Positions 35,167 through 45,137 of a DNA stretch of 64,000 nt are shown in pieces. Origin of the DNA: Balneolaceae bacterium UBA7797 (lineage in GTDB: Bacteria > Bacteroidota > Rhodothermia > Balneolales > Balneolaceae); NCBI GenBank assembly GCA_002480645.1, contig DLCN01000019.1:124001-188000 (forward strand), given 5' to 3'. The notes beneath the pieces were generated by a model. The model had not been told where the DNA came from. It searched no databases and worked only from the letters and a program-made list of their open reading frames with translations. The first letter of the stretch is position 1; the number at the start of each line of letters is the position of its first letter. A program made the position numbers and the translations under genes.

Positions 35167-36114
35167 TTGATGAAAGCTATAGCAATTGATCTAGGCGGAA
35201 CCAATATTAAAGCAGCAGTAGTAGATCAGGAACAGGGAATTATAGAGCAAACTTCAACCCCAACACATGCTGATCTGGGACGGGATTACCTGCTCGACCG
35301 TATCGCAAGTACCGTGGCTGAGCTTACTAAGGCTGATGGTGCCATTGGTATTGGAATGGGGCTACCGGGCATGGTTAACAGAGAACAAACGACCATATAT
35401 TACGCACCTAATCTACCGGGATGGGAGGAAGTAAATGCTGCAGAAGAGATCACAAAAAGAACAGGGTTGCCCTGCCGTATTGAAAATGACGCAAATATAG
35501 CCGCTTTAGGCTCACTACATTTTGGTGTGGGTCAAAAACATGACGACTTCATTATTCTCACATTAGGCACCGGTGTTGGTGGCGGTATTATTGTGAACCG
35601 ACAACTCTTTAAAGGATCACGTGGTATGGCCGGAGAACTGGGTCATGTGATCATCGATTATCACGGACCTTTATCGAATTCGGTAACCCGTGGCACGATC
35701 GAGGCTTACCTCGGGCAACGCTTTTTAAGTCGTTTTGCCTCTGATATGATCATGCAACATCCCGAAAACCCGCTTTATAAAAAATTTAGTAAAGACTTTG
35801 ATAAGCTCGAGCCCGTTGATCTTACTCAGGAAGCCAATAATGGAAATCAACTGGCCATTGAGATTCTTGCCAAAACCGGTCAACGCCTTGGATACGCGAT
35901 CATCAATTACACACACATGATGGATATACGAAAATTCGTATTGAGCGGTGGCGTATCTAAAGCCGGTGAATGGTTATTTGAACCGGCCCGAGAGATCGTA
36001 AAGAAACACATGATGGTCCCTTTCCAGGATGGTTTTGAAATAATCTATGAAGATCTTGGTAACGACAGTTCACTGCTTGGAGCAGCAGGGCTCGCGTTCG
36101 ATTCCTTTGCATAA
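35167..36114 (+). CDS. ROK-family sugar kinase (glucokinase-like), no zinc cysteines
   Basis: 315 residues. The N-terminal phosphate loop AIDLGGTNIKAAVVD, the second glycine-rich loop LGTGVGGGIIVN, and the catalytic Asp in RIENDANIAALGSLHFG fit the ROK family. The usual zinc motif CxCGxxGCxE is replaced by GPLSNSVTRGTIEAY, which keeps the final Glu and has lost all three Cys. It likely phosphorylates glucose or another hexose with ATP. It is followed after 11 bases by lptD, so the two may be cotranscribed. The sugar is not certain. Confidence 0.88.
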   Translation: MMKAIAIDLGGTNIKAAVVDQEQGIIEQTSTPTHADLGRDYLLDRIASTVAELTKADGAIGIGMGLPGMVNREQTTIYYAPNLPGWEEVNAAEEITKRTGLPCRIENDANIAALGSLHFGVGQKHDDFIILTLGTGVGGGIIVNRQLFKGSRGMAGELGHVIIDYHGPLSNSVTRGTIEAYLGQRFLSRFASDMIMQHPENPLYKKFSKDFDKLEPVDLTQEANNGNQLAIEILAKTGQRLGYAIINYTHMMDIRKFVLSGGVSKAGEWLFEPAREIVKKHMMVPFQDGFEIIYEDLGNDSSLLGAAGLAFDSFA

Positions 36115-36125
36115 CACACTCAACA

Positions 36126-38819
36126 ATGCCGGCAAAAAGTAAGTTACATATTGGTAAATATGTATTCAGTATTTACCTGATATGTTTACTTTCGGCTTCG
36201 GTTTCAGCTCAGGACCCCAGTCAATATAGCGGGGGATACAATCCAACCACAGCAAAGAACCAATCAAGTAACAGTTCTTATGCTCCCCCCACCACCGATA
36301 TTGAAGGAGCAGTAGAATATCAATCTGCCGACTCTTTGATCATTGATTTCAGAAACGGGAGGAATGCCACCCTATTCGGTTCGGCGAAAGTGGCTCACAC
36401 ATCCGGAACATTATCGTCCGGCAAGATCGATCTGAACCTGAAGACCAATGTGGTAGAAGCATCTTCATCCACTCCTGAAGACTCTCTTACCTTACCGGTA
36501 CTTACCACGCCCAGTGATGAAATTAAAAGTAGCCGCATTCTCTTCAATTTTAAAACGAATAAGGGGAAGTTCGAAGCTGCTATAGTCAATGTCGGCGAAG
36601 GTCAGCTGATCGGCTCGAAAGTTAAGAACATTAATGAGGATGAGGTGTTTATCGAAGACGGGATCTATTCCACCTGTCCGCCCGATTACCTCTATTACTA
36701 CATAAAAGCTAAAAAAATGAAGGTGGTAGATGAGGATGAGATCTTCTTTACCAACGCCAGACTTTATATTCTGGATATTCCATATCCGCTCGTTTTCCCT
36801 TTTGGATATGTACCGGCCGGAGGATTCGAGAAAAAGAAATCGGGGTTATTAACTCCGACCTATGTGTTTGATGAGCAGGCCACCCGCGGAATCGGTTTAA
36901 ATAATCTGGGCTGGTTCCAATACATAAACGACTATATAACCACTACATTACGAACCGATATTTACACATCGGGCACCTTCCTGCTTAGCTCCACCACTCA
37001 ATACAGAAACTCTGATAGATATAATGGCTCTGTAAGTATTGGGTATTCCAGAGATCAGGGTCTGGAACCAACCGACCCGAATTTTGTAACAGCTGTGAAT
37101 AAATCACTTGGTATTCAACACCGGCAAACCATTTCACCATTTGCTTCGGTTTCTGCAAATATTAATCTGAGAACCGCCGATTTCTTAAATCAAAACTCAT
37201 ACGATGCAGAGGAACGTGCTAAAACCTCCTCTACCTCCAGAATTGCCTACAACTATAAACACCCGGAGAACCTGTTTAATCTGGGAACCAATCTGAGTCT
37301 AACTCAAAACTTCTTTAACAACACCACCCGTTTGGATGGTCCGAGTGCTACATTCTCCTTAAAAACATTCTCTCCCTTTCAAAACAACAGTGGTAATTCC
37401 GGCTCTCCAAAGTGGTACGAAAGTATCAGTTTCAGATACAGCAATACATTGAACACCCGTTTCAATTACGTACCCATAGATGCAGATTCGGCAGAGATCG
37501 GATTTCTCGATGCGCTTTCAGACCCCGCTCTATATCGTGAGGCAACCGGAGATAATGATTATATAAAACTCGGCTTTCAACAAAAGGCCGGAGTAACGAT
37601 CGGAAAGATCCTGAATAGTCAGTACATCAATTCTGCTCTGAGTTTTAATATGAATGAATATTGGTTCCCGACTTCCATCAGAAAGACATTTAATGCTGAC
37701 TCGAATCGCGTAGAGACGGAAAAAGTAAATGGATTCGTAACTGCGCGCGATTTCACCTCCTCCTTCTCGCTGTCAACGCGGATCTATGGTATTTCAAATA
37801 TGCAACTGGGAAACATGAAGGGATTGAGACACACCTTCGCGCCTTCCATAAGTTTTGGCTACCGTCCTGATTTCAGCTCCGATTATTGGGGATATTACCG
37901 TACTGTACAAACTGATACGTTAGGAAATACTCGTCAGTACAGCATTTTTGAAAATGAAATTTATTCAGGACCGGGCCGGGGAGAACAACGTGCGATCTCA
38001 TTTAGCATAAACAATGTGCTGGAAACTAAGATCGTAAAAAGAGACACGACCGGAGAAGTAAGTGAAAAAAACCTGAAACTGATCGAAAACCTATCTCTTA
38101 ATGCCTCTTATAATTTTGCAGCAGATAGTTTGAATCTCAGCCAGCTATCCACTTCCTTCCGGTCCAGTTCCATTAAGGGAATAAACCTGAATGTGAAAGC
38201 TAATTTTAGTTTCTATGAACGGGACGATAATGGAAATATCATCAATAATTATCTCTGGAATACGGGGGATAAGTTGGCTCAGTTAGAACGTTTTTCTTTC
38301 ACAGCCAGTACTTCATTCAGAGGAGGGAATGGCCGAATTCAAACCTTCACTCCGAAATATCGGCGGGAATACGATCCGTTTAATCAGGCTATATTTAACC
38401 CAATTGATCCGGGATTTGGTTATAAACCTGTAGCTCCATTGAATTCCCCCTGGAGTTTTAGCCTAAATTTCAGCTATACCTGGAATTATCGCCACAATCA
38501 GAAAGCGAATAAGAGTGCCGAAGTACGAGCTTCCAGCATCAGTTTTAATCTAACCCCGAAATGGCAATTCAGCACATCACTGGGATATGATTTCATTCAG
38601 AAAGAACTCACGCCAACTCAGTTTAGCCTGAACCGGAATCTGGAATGCTGGAACCTGAGTTTCCAGATCAGTCCGTTTGGCGAGAACCAATACTATTTCT
38701 TCAGCCTGAGATTAAACAGCTCACAAATACAATCACTGTTCCAGAAACTGCCGATACTCAAGAATCTGGAAAGAAGTTCATCCACAACAGGTCGTGGACG
38801 CACCGGATACGGGTACTAG
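36126..38819 (+). CDS. lptD: LptD-like LPS-assembly outer-membrane protein
   Basis: 897 residues with a signal peptide ending near VSAQ. The N-terminal OstA-like beta-jellyroll (about 55-230) runs through LFGSAKVAHTSGTLSSGKID and KSSRILFNFKTNKGKFEA, with YSTCPPDYLYYYIKAKKMKV. A long C-terminal region of alternating strands forms the barrel. This is the Bacteroidota-type LptD, shorter than the 784-residue enterobacterial core only in its lower cysteine content. It inserts LPS in the outer leaflet. The gene runs convergent with ribE, 13 bases apart. Confidence 0.85.
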   Translation: MPAKSKLHIGKYVFSIYLICLLSASVSAQDPSQYSGGYNPTTAKNQSSNSSYAPPTTDIEGAVEYQSADSLIIDFRNGRNATLFGSAKVAHTSGTLSSGKIDLNLKTNVVEASSSTPEDSLTLPVLTTPSDEIKSSRILFNFKTNKGKFEAAIVNVGEGQLIGSKVKNINEDEVFIEDGIYSTCPPDYLYYYIKAKKMKVVDEDEIFFTNARLYILDIPYPLVFPFGYVPAGGFEKKKSGLLTPTYVFDEQATRGIGLNNLGWFQYINDYITTTLRTDIYTSGTFLLSSTTQYRNSDRYNGSVSIGYSRDQGLEPTDPNFVTAVNKSLGIQHRQTISPFASVSANINLRTADFLNQNSYDAEERAKTSSTSRIAYNYKHPENLFNLGTNLSLTQNFFNNTTRLDGPSATFSLKTFSPFQNNSGNSGSPKWYESISFRYSNTLNTRFNYVPIDADSAEIGFLDALSDPALYREATGDNDYIKLGFQQKAGVTIGKILNSQYINSALSFNMNEYWFPTSIRKTFNADSNRVETEKVNGFVTARDFTSSFSLSTRIYGISNMQLGNMKGLRHTFAPSISFGYRPDFSSDYWGYYRTVQTDTLGNTRQYSIFENEIYSGPGRGEQRAISFSINNVLETKIVKRDTTGEVSEKNLKLIENLSLNASYNFAADSLNLSQLSTSFRSSSIKGINLNVKANFSFYERDDNGNIINNYLWNTGDKLAQLERFSFTASTSFRGGNGRIQTFTPKYRREYDPFNQAIFNPIDPGFGYKPVAPLNSPWSFSLNFSYTWNYRHNQKANKSAEVRASSISFNLTPKWQFSTSLGYDFIQKELTPTQFSLNRNLECWNLSFQISPFGENQYYFFSLRLNSSQIQSLFQKLPILKNLERSSSTTGRGRTGYGY

Positions 38820-38832
38820 AGCGAAGTCTGAT

Positions 38833-39438
38833 CTATAATGAATCACGTCCGATACTAGCCAGATATTTGACTACGTACTTGCCGATCACATCAAACTCGA
38901 GATTCACTTTATCGCCGATCTTTTTGTATTGTAGATTGGTGTGATCCCAGGTATACGGGATAATGGCTACCACAAAAGTATTAGCCTCTTCTCGGGCAAT
39001 GGTGAGGCTAATACCTTCCACCGTAATACTTCCACGACCTACGATCAGGTTTTGGAATTCTTCCGGGAATTCAATCCCGATAAGCCATCCGGTTTCCTCT
39101 TTTTCCATAGTTATGATGGTTCCGGTAATATCGACATGCCCTTGAACCATGTGCCCTTCAATTCCGGTTTGCAGGGTCATAGAGCGTTCTAGATTTACGA
39201 AATCACCTTCCTTTAACTCTCCCATAGAGGTTTTACGCAACGTCTCTTCCACACTCTGTACGGTAAATGTGTTCTCGTCGAAATGAGTGACTGTATGGCA
39301 GGCACCGTTTACCGCAATACTTTCATCTATATGGCAAGTATCAGCAAAGGAACACGAAATAATGGTTTCCTGTCCACCACCGTTTAAACTTTTAATGGCT
39401 TCAATTTTTCCGGTTTCTTGTACAATTCCAGTAAACAT
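38833..39438 (-). CDS. ribE: riboflavin synthase alpha subunit
   Basis: 201 residues, made of two lumazine-binding repeats: MFTGIVQETGKIE opens the first, and VQGHVDITGTI opens the second. It condenses two lumazines to riboflavin. SIAVNGACHTVTHF and SITVEGISLTIA mark the binding sites of each repeat. The gene follows ribD after 10 bases, so the two form an operon. No FMN riboswitch could be recognised upstream of ribD. Confidence 0.95.
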   Translation of the reverse strand: MFTGIVQETGKIEAIKSLNGGGQETIISCSFADTCHIDESIAVNGACHTVTHFDENTFTVQSVEETLRKTSMGELKEGDFVNLERSMTLQTGIEGHMVQGHVDITGTIITMEKEETGWLIGIEFPEEFQNLIVGRGSITVEGISLTIAREEANTFVVAIIPYTWDHTNLQYKKIGDKVNLEFDVIGKYVVKYLASIGRDSL

Positions 39439-39448
39439 AATTCAAAAA

Positions 39449-40579
39449 CTAGAGGTATCCGGTGAGCAACAGATCATCGCCCACTTTCTTCCAGGTTATA
39501 TCTTTCAGGTTTTTAATATCTCGCATTTTGTTGATGCCCAGATTCAGCATCGACCGGGTTCCACCACCTAATAATTTAGGAGCGATGAACAACTGTAACT
39601 TATCTACCAGCCCTTCCCGGATCAACGCGGAGCTTAACTGCTGACCGCCTTCAACTAACACCGATGTAATTCCGCGAGCTCCCAACTCCCGAAATGCCGT
39701 GTGCAGGTTGATATGGCCATCAATTTGGGGCACCTGAATCACCTGTCCCCTGAAATAATTCTGTTTCATCAATTTCAGCATGGGATCGGCATCTACTTTT
39801 GAGGCTTCTTTATTCCAGGTGATTATTATGGTCTTTTCTTCAAACTTATCTGAAAACAGATTCAGATTGTTGGGTAACTCATAGGGCCCGTCCAGCACTA
39901 CGCGGTAGGGTTGTCTGCCTTTAACGTGCCGAACCGTAAGGCTTGGGTTATCTGTGATCGCAGTTGTTCGCCCCACCAACACTGCATCCGACTCTGCCCG
40001 CCACTTATGCACCAGTGTACGGGCTGCATTGCCGGAGATCCATTTGGAATCCCCATCTGGCGCAGACAGATAACCATCGGCTGTTTGTGCAATTTTTAGT
40101 GTGACCAACGGGCGCCCGAATTGCTGATGGTGGATGAACGCCTCATTTAATTCTTCAGCTTCTTCCGCCAGTACTCCGGTTACAACTTCAATTCCTTTAT
40201 TTCTGAGCTCAGCGATTCCTTTTCCATCCACTTTTTCATTCGGATCTTTATGTGCCACAACTACTCTTTGTATCGGTAGTTTACTTAGCATAGTGGAACA
40301 AGGGGGCGTTTTTCCGTGATGAGAGCATGGTTCCAGGGTAACATAAACCGTGGCCCCTTTTAGCTTCTTAGTATCTTTTACAGAATCTACTGCATTGACT
40401 TCCGCATGAGCTTCCCCGAATTTTTTGTGGTATCCACGACCGATGACTTCCCCATCTTTATCTATGATGACACATCCCACCATTGGGTTAGGCGATACAT
40501 TCCCCAATCCTTTCCTCGCCAGATCCAAAGCCTGACGCATTCTGAATTCATCTATTTGGCGCTGTTCGTCGTTGCTCAT
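39449..40579 (-). CDS. ribD: bifunctional riboflavin deaminase/reductase
   Basis: About 376 residues from ATG 40579; an in-frame start 48 bases upstream exists, but the cytidine-deaminase-like domain begins just after the inner Met. The deaminase half carries the zinc motifs GEAHAEVNAV and PCSHHGKTPPCSTML. The reductase half, about residues 140-376, has LKIAQTADGYLS and VEGGQQL. It converts the pyrimidine precursor in two successive steps of riboflavin synthesis. First gene of the ribD-ribE operon. Confidence 0.94.
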   Translation of the reverse strand: MSNDEQRQIDEFRMRQALDLARKGLGNVSPNPMVGCVIIDKDGEVIGRGYHKKFGEAHAEVNAVDSVKDTKKLKGATVYVTLEPCSHHGKTPPCSTMLSKLPIQRVVVAHKDPNEKVDGKGIAELRNKGIEVVTGVLAEEAEELNEAFIHHQQFGRPLVTLKIAQTADGYLSAPDGDSKWISGNAARTLVHKWRAESDAVLVGRTTAITDNPSLTVRHVKGRQPYRVVLDGPYELPNNLNLFSDKFEEKTIIITWNKEASKVDADPMLKLMKQNYFRGQVIQVPQIDGHINLHTAFRELGARGITSVLVEGGQQLSSALIREGLVDKLQLFIAPKLLGGGTRSMLNLGINKMRDIKNLKDITWKKVGDDLLLTGYL

Positions 40580-40625
40580 AATCACTAAAGGTACCGTTAT
40601 GTACCGGCAGTTTAAACCGTAAAAC

Positions 40626-40660
40626 AAAAAAGGGTGAAAACTACGTTCTCACCCTTTTAA
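40626..40660 (-). terminator. intrinsic terminator after ppiD-like gene
   Basis: On the minus strand AAAAGGGTGA pairs with TCACCCTTTT around an interior loop, and the stem runs into a T-rich stretch. It ends the transcript of the PpiD-like gene before ribD. Confidence 0.85.
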
Positions 40661-40681
40661 AACTTTTCAAAAAAATGATGT

Positions 40682-42454
40682 TTATCTGAAGACTTTACTT
40701 CTGTTATCTACGATGTCAGCTTCGTCTTTTAATTCCTCGAGCCATACAGCAAGATATCGCTGATTTTCTTTCTGCTCTAATTCCTGACGGATAGTAGTAA
40801 CCGTTGCCTGATCTAACGTAGAAAGATCCGGTTCAGTTTTACTCACAACATGTACAACATAAACAGCTGTTACACCTTCGATAGCACCTGAAGTCTCACC
40901 TTCACTTAAACCGAAGATAGCACCGATCACTCCCGGCTCACGTCCTCCGCCTCTGAGTACAGTACTGCTGGCAGCGAGTGCTTCCACCGACTGAACTTCT
41001 TTTCCTGAAGCCTCAGCCAAAGACGCTACCGTTGAATTCGAAGCCAACATGCTTTCCACTCTTTCAGTGACTATCTGCGTTCTCTTCTCATTTTTTACCG
41101 CATTTTCTATGGCTGTTTTTACATCCTCAAAAGGTCGGGGACCTGCTTCGGTAACTTCTTCCAGCTTTACAACCACCAATTGGGTTGCCAGCTCGATAGG
41201 CTGAGAAAGATCGCCTTCATCACCATTGCTTAAGAAATCCAGCACCTGCTGACTTGCACCCAATCCGGAAATAAAAGTATTTCCTTTCGTTGCGAAGATC
41301 TCCTGAACAACTAAACCAGCTCGTTCAGCTTCTTCTTCAAAACTTGTTTGTTCGGTTGCGAAGTATTCGAAAGTATCAGCATTCTCGCCTGCTTCGTTCA
41401 AAGTAGCCGGCAGTGCTTCAATAATTCTGGACAGCACGGCAAATTTGATCTCATTTCTGTTCTCATCAACTTTTTTGATGATGGCAACACTGGATCCGAG
41501 ATTGATCACATCAGTAACTTCGCCCACTTCAACATCCAATACCGGTGCATATTCTTCACGCAGATCTTCTTTGGCAACAAACACCCCGTTGTACGGAGTG
41601 GTGGATTGCTCATATACCAGAAATAGTGAATCATCTTCTGCAGCAGCAAAATCTTCTTTCAATTTTATCAGCTCATTTGAAATAGCTGCTGTATCCTCAG
41701 CCGTTGGAAGTGTACTGAATGCTACATACTTAGCACGGTAAGATTCTTCCTGCTTGTAATTCTCTTTATTTTCCTCGTAATAATCGCGCAGATCATTATC
41801 TGTGATCTCAATTTCGCTATCAGTGACTTCGTTATATGGAAAGCGAACAAACTGAACATCGGCAAAAGTATTACGGAGCTTATACGCTTCCTGAACTTCT
41901 TCGTCGGTAACCTGTAATCCGGCAGTGATAAAATTGCTTAATTTCTGCTGACGTCTTTTTTGGCGTAACTGGAGTTCGATCGCCATTGCTTCCTGGCTGT
42001 ACTGTTCGTCCTGAAGCACATTCTGGATCATAAACCGATCGATCGTTCCGTCTTCTCTGGCAAAATACTGGCGAATGAGAGGATCTGGATTATCACCGTA
42101 AGCCATACTAAGTAATTCATCATCAGTTACAGTGATCCCAAGTTCATCCATCTTCTGCTCAAGCAGTTTTGAGCTAACGAGTTCTTCCCAAACCTGAGAT
42201 TCATATAAAGCCCGGGTTTCAGGAGACATGGAATTCCCTGTTTGTTGTGTGTACGCGTTCATATAATATTCCACGCGTTGGTTGTATTCTTCAAAGCTGA
42301 TCGGTTCACCATTTACAGATCCTAAAGATCTTGGCCCACCCATGATCGCATTCGGATCAAAAACATCCATGATCACCCATAGCAATCCAAAAGAACCAAT
42401 CAGTATCCACAAGATAACAGCCGTGTTATCTCTAAATTTTCCCATTACACCCAT
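40682..42454 (-). CDS. PpiD/SurA-like periplasmic chaperone
   Basis: 590 residues anchored by one N-terminal membrane segment (about 12-32; ILWILIGSFGLLWVIM). A SurA-N-like helical domain follows: GSVNGEPISFEEYNQRVEYY, LYESQVWEELVSSKLLEQKM. The centre has a region in the place of a parvulin domain (about 215-330) but the conserved parvulin histidines and glycine pattern are not visible, so isomerase activity is doubtful. Total length is also below the usual 700 of the clade. Likely a membrane-tethered chaperone for exported proteins. GAGG precedes the first ATG. It follows mlaEFD on the same strand. Confidence 0.85.
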   Translation of the reverse strand: MGVMGKFRDNTAVILWILIGSFGLLWVIMDVFDPNAIMGGPRSLGSVNGEPISFEEYNQRVEYYMNAYTQQTGNSMSPETRALYESQVWEELVSSKLLEQKMDELGITVTDDELLSMAYGDNPDPLIRQYFAREDGTIDRFMIQNVLQDEQYSQEAMAIELQLRQKRRQQKLSNFITAGLQVTDEEVQEAYKLRNTFADVQFVRFPYNEVTDSEIEITDNDLRDYYEENKENYKQEESYRAKYVAFSTLPTAEDTAAISNELIKLKEDFAAAEDDSLFLVYEQSTTPYNGVFVAKEDLREEYAPVLDVEVGEVTDVINLGSSVAIIKKVDENRNEIKFAVLSRIIEALPATLNEAGENADTFEYFATEQTSFEEEAERAGLVVQEIFATKGNTFISGLGASQQVLDFLSNGDEGDLSQPIELATQLVVVKLEEVTEAGPRPFEDVKTAIENAVKNEKRTQIVTERVESMLASNSTVASLAEASGKEVQSVEALAASSTVLRGGGREPGVIGAIFGLSEGETSGAIEGVTAVYVVHVVSKTEPDLSTLDQATVTTIRQELEQKENQRYLAVWLEELKDEADIVDNRSKVFR

Positions 42455-42586
42455 GTCAGGTATCCTCTTACAAAAGTACTTTTTTGAATTAAAAATTTTA
42501 GCTGAAAGGGCTTTTCACCCATATCTGCAAGCCTGCAAATATAAGCCAATACTCAGGTAATTAAAAGTTAACCTTTAGGCTGAGCG

Positions 42587-43519
42587 TTAAAAAACCTCAA
42601 CTAAGCGCATGTGCTTCAGATACCGCTTCGGATCGCTCTGAATTCCTTTGATCAATTCGTTCAGATTTACGGTAAGGCTATCGAGATTTTGGTATAAAGA
42701 CGGGTCGTTTACCATTTTCCCGAGCGTACCCTCTCCTGTGTCAATTTTGGCCAGAATACTATTGATGGAAGTGGTGGTTTCATCCAGATTATCGCCCAGA
42801 GTATCCAGGCGCTGGCTAAACGCTTCAAGATTTGAAATAAAACTCTCCAGATCTTCTTTTGAAGCGCCGGATAGATCATCCATATTTTTCATCAGGCTTC
42901 GGGCATCCACGATCATGGAGTCAATCTCTTTTTGTCTCCCGGTCACCACTTCCTGCAGCGAACTACTAATATCTTTGAAATTATCCAGCGTGGTTTCCAC
43001 ACCTTTCATATTTGCAGAATCGATCAAAGTTAGTGCACGTATTTTTTCATTAACCAAAGAGAGTGCAACTTCTGCCGAATCGCTGATTGATTCTCCTTTA
43101 TCCTTAATAGTATCAAGCAGGCCTTCTTTTTTGGTGCCCCGCAGATACGAATCCCATGGGAGCATTTCTTTACTGTCAGACTTCTCGATCACAATGGTTG
43201 AAGACCCCAGGGCAAATGGAGCTTGTAAGCGAGCTACCGACCCTGCCGGTATAGACACCGGAGTTTTAATGTTGATGGTAACCTGAATGCTGTCCTCAGC
43301 CTCGATATAATCCATTTGGCGCACCGAACCGATCTGATAGCCATTCAATGTAACGCTGCTTCCTTTGATCAATCCATCCACTGAATCGTACTTTACATAC
43401 AGTAATTTGGCCTGAGAGAAGAAAGGTTCATTCTTCATCACCTTAAACCCAAAGAAGGCTACCACAGTGGCAACCAGTATTACTAATCCGATCTTTAATT
43501 CATTACTTATAGCTTTCAA
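42587..43519 (-). CDS. mlaD: MlaD (MCE-domain lipid-transport protein)
   Basis: 310 residues. An N-terminal membrane helix (about 7-27) is followed by the MCE domain, with VKYDSVDGLIKGSSVTLNGYQIGSV and a strand about ARLQAPFALGSSTIVIEK. A long coiled-coil C-terminus follows (about 140-290). As in E. coli it would form the periplasmic ring that shuttles phospholipids with MlaE and MlaF, and the C-terminal extension is typical of this lineage. Third gene of the minus-strand mlaE-mlaF-mlaD operon, starting 29 bases after mlaF. Confidence 0.92.
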   Translation of the reverse strand: MKAISNELKIGLVILVATVVAFFGFKVMKNEPFFSQAKLLYVKYDSVDGLIKGSSVTLNGYQIGSVRQMDYIEAEDSIQVTINIKTPVSIPAGSVARLQAPFALGSSTIVIEKSDSKEMLPWDSYLRGTKKEGLLDTIKDKGESISDSAEVALSLVNEKIRALTLIDSANMKGVETTLDNFKDISSSLQEVVTGRQKEIDSMIVDARSLMKNMDDLSGASKEDLESFISNLEAFSQRLDTLGDNLDETTTSINSILAKIDTGEGTLGKMVNDPSLYQNLDSLTVNLNELIKGIQSDPKRYLKHMRLVEVF

Positions 43520-43548
43520 CTTCTATCCTCTTCCTGATACACAATAGT

Positions 43549-44283
43549 TTAAATTTGATATTCACTAGCCGTAATAAAATCGACCAGTGGCGGGTGTTCG
43601 CTTTCTTTCATCTCCTGAACAGTACCATACCAGCTTAATTTCTGTTCATCTAAGAAAGCTACTTTTTCTGCAATAGACAACACACTATGCATGTCGTGAG
43701 TGATCACTATTGAAGTGATATCCAGCTTATCGGCCATATGCACGATGAGCTCATTAATTTCTTCCGATGTCTTCGGGTCTAACCCCGATGTTGGCTCATC
43801 ATACAGTAAATACTGTGGTTTTAATATGATAGCACGGGCAAGCCCCACTCTTTTTCTCATACCTCCTGAGAGCTCTGATGTTCCCTTTTCACCAATACCT
43901 TTCAGATTTACAAGTTCAAGGGCTTCATCCACTTCCGCCCTGATCTCCTCTTCATTTTTATTAGTAAAGTAACGAAGCGGGAACGCGATATTCTCGAAGG
44001 TATTAATGGAATCGAACAGAGCCCCTCCCTGAAATAAGATCCCGAAATTCTGCCTCATCAACCTTAACTCGGCGTAGGTCAGATTGAATAAGTCTTTTCC
44101 ATCAATATAAATTTTCCCGCTGTCCGGGTAGAGCAGTGCATTCAGATGTTTGAGAAACACCGATTTACCACAACCGGATTTACCGATGATGGCCAGAGTT
44201 TCCCCATCTGAGATATCGAATGTGACATCTTCCCAAATAAGGTGATCTCCAAAACTCTTTGTCAGATTTTTTACTTCTATCAT
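43549..44283 (-). CDS. mlaF: MlaF (ABC-transporter ATPase)
   Basis: 244 residues. Walker A is GKSGCGKSVFLK, the Q loop lies in LFQGGALFDS, the signature is LSGGMRKRVGLARA, and Walker B is LLYDEPTSGLDP with the H loop VITHDM. All catalytic parts are intact. It powers phospholipid transport with MlaE and MlaD. The start lies 6 bases after the mlaE stop. Confidence 0.95.
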   Translation of the reverse strand: MIEVKNLTKSFGDHLIWEDVTFDISDGETLAIIGKSGCGKSVFLKHLNALLYPDSGKIYIDGKDLFNLTYAELRLMRQNFGILFQGGALFDSINTFENIAFPLRYFTNKNEEEIRAEVDEALELVNLKGIGEKGTSELSGGMRKRVGLARAIILKPQYLLYDEPTSGLDPKTSEEINELIVHMADKLDITSIVITHDMHSVLSIAEKVAFLDEQKLSWYGTVQEMKESEHPPLVDFITASEYQI

Positions 44284-44289
44284 ACTTAC

Positions 44290-45027
44290 TTATAGCAATA
44301 GTGCTGCCAGGGCAAAATCGGATAACAACACATAAATACAGCTTAATACCGTCGCCTGTGTGGTAGCGTTCCCCACACCTTCGGCTCCACCAAAGGCATA
44401 ATACCCTTTAAAACTTGAAATTGATGTGATCACAAAGCCGAAAACAAATGATTTTACAATTCCAAATACCACATCTTCCGGATAAAAGAAACTGCGCGCG
44501 CCCTGCATAAATTCAGCGGCTGGCAATATTCCATCAAGCTGACCGGCAATTAATCCCCCGATCACTCCCATGGTTGCCGCAATTATGTACAACACCGGAA
44601 ACATGAATACTCCGGCCAAAACTCTGGGTACTACTAAAAAGGTTACCGAATTAAATCCCATCGATTCAAGCGCATCAATCTGTTCACTAACACGCATAGT
44701 TCCAAGCTCAGTGGATATTCTGGCTCCCACTTTACCTGCGAGCACCAAACCACCTATCACAGCTGCTAATTCGATGATGATCGACTGACCTACAATGGAA
44801 CCAACAATCGTTACGGGATACAGATCCGTATCTAACTGATAGGCTGTTTGCAATGTAAGCACCGCTCCTGTAAACACACCGGTTAAAATTATAATCGGAA
44901 TGGACTCATAGCCAATCTTTACGAATTCGCTGAACAAGTTTTTTCGGTAGGTACTAAATTCAGTAAATGAACGTAACCCTTGATACATCAACAGTGCGTA
45001 CTGCCCAAACTGCTTAACTGCGTCCAT
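44290..45027 (-). CDS. mlaE: MlaE (ABC-transporter permease)
   Basis: 245 residues with about six membrane segments. The family motif GKVGARISTELGTMRVSEQIDALESMG lies near residues 117-143 and is typical of the MlaE/YrbE permeases that pair with MCE proteins. First gene of the operon, with the divergent porQ gene 110 bases away. MlaB and MlaC genes are not seen here. Confidence 0.95.
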   Translation of the reverse strand: MDAVKQFGQYALLMYQGLRSFTEFSTYRKNLFSEFVKIGYESIPIIILTGVFTGAVLTLQTAYQLDTDLYPVTIVGSIVGQSIIIELAAVIGGLVLAGKVGARISTELGTMRVSEQIDALESMGFNSVTFLVVPRVLAGVFMFPVLYIIAATMGVIGGLIAGQLDGILPAAEFMQGARSFFYPEDVVFGIVKSFVFGFVITSISSFKGYYAFGGAEGVGNATTQATVLSCIYVLLSDFALAALLL

Positions 45028-45137
45028 TTATCCTGTTAATTTTAATAGATTCGGGGGCGTAAATAATTATGTTACAATCTTGCTTAATCATTTAATTATA
45101 TTACAAAACATTTCATCCAATTGTCATCCCATATTCG

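Noticed and set aside
39449..40627. Start of RibD at 40627
   Set aside because: The deaminase domain begins just after the Met at 40579, and the upstream residues overlap the terminator of the neighbouring gene.
40580..40681. FMN riboswitch in front of ribD
   Set aside because: The region is short and holds only the terminator of the PpiD-like gene; no RFN element is visible.
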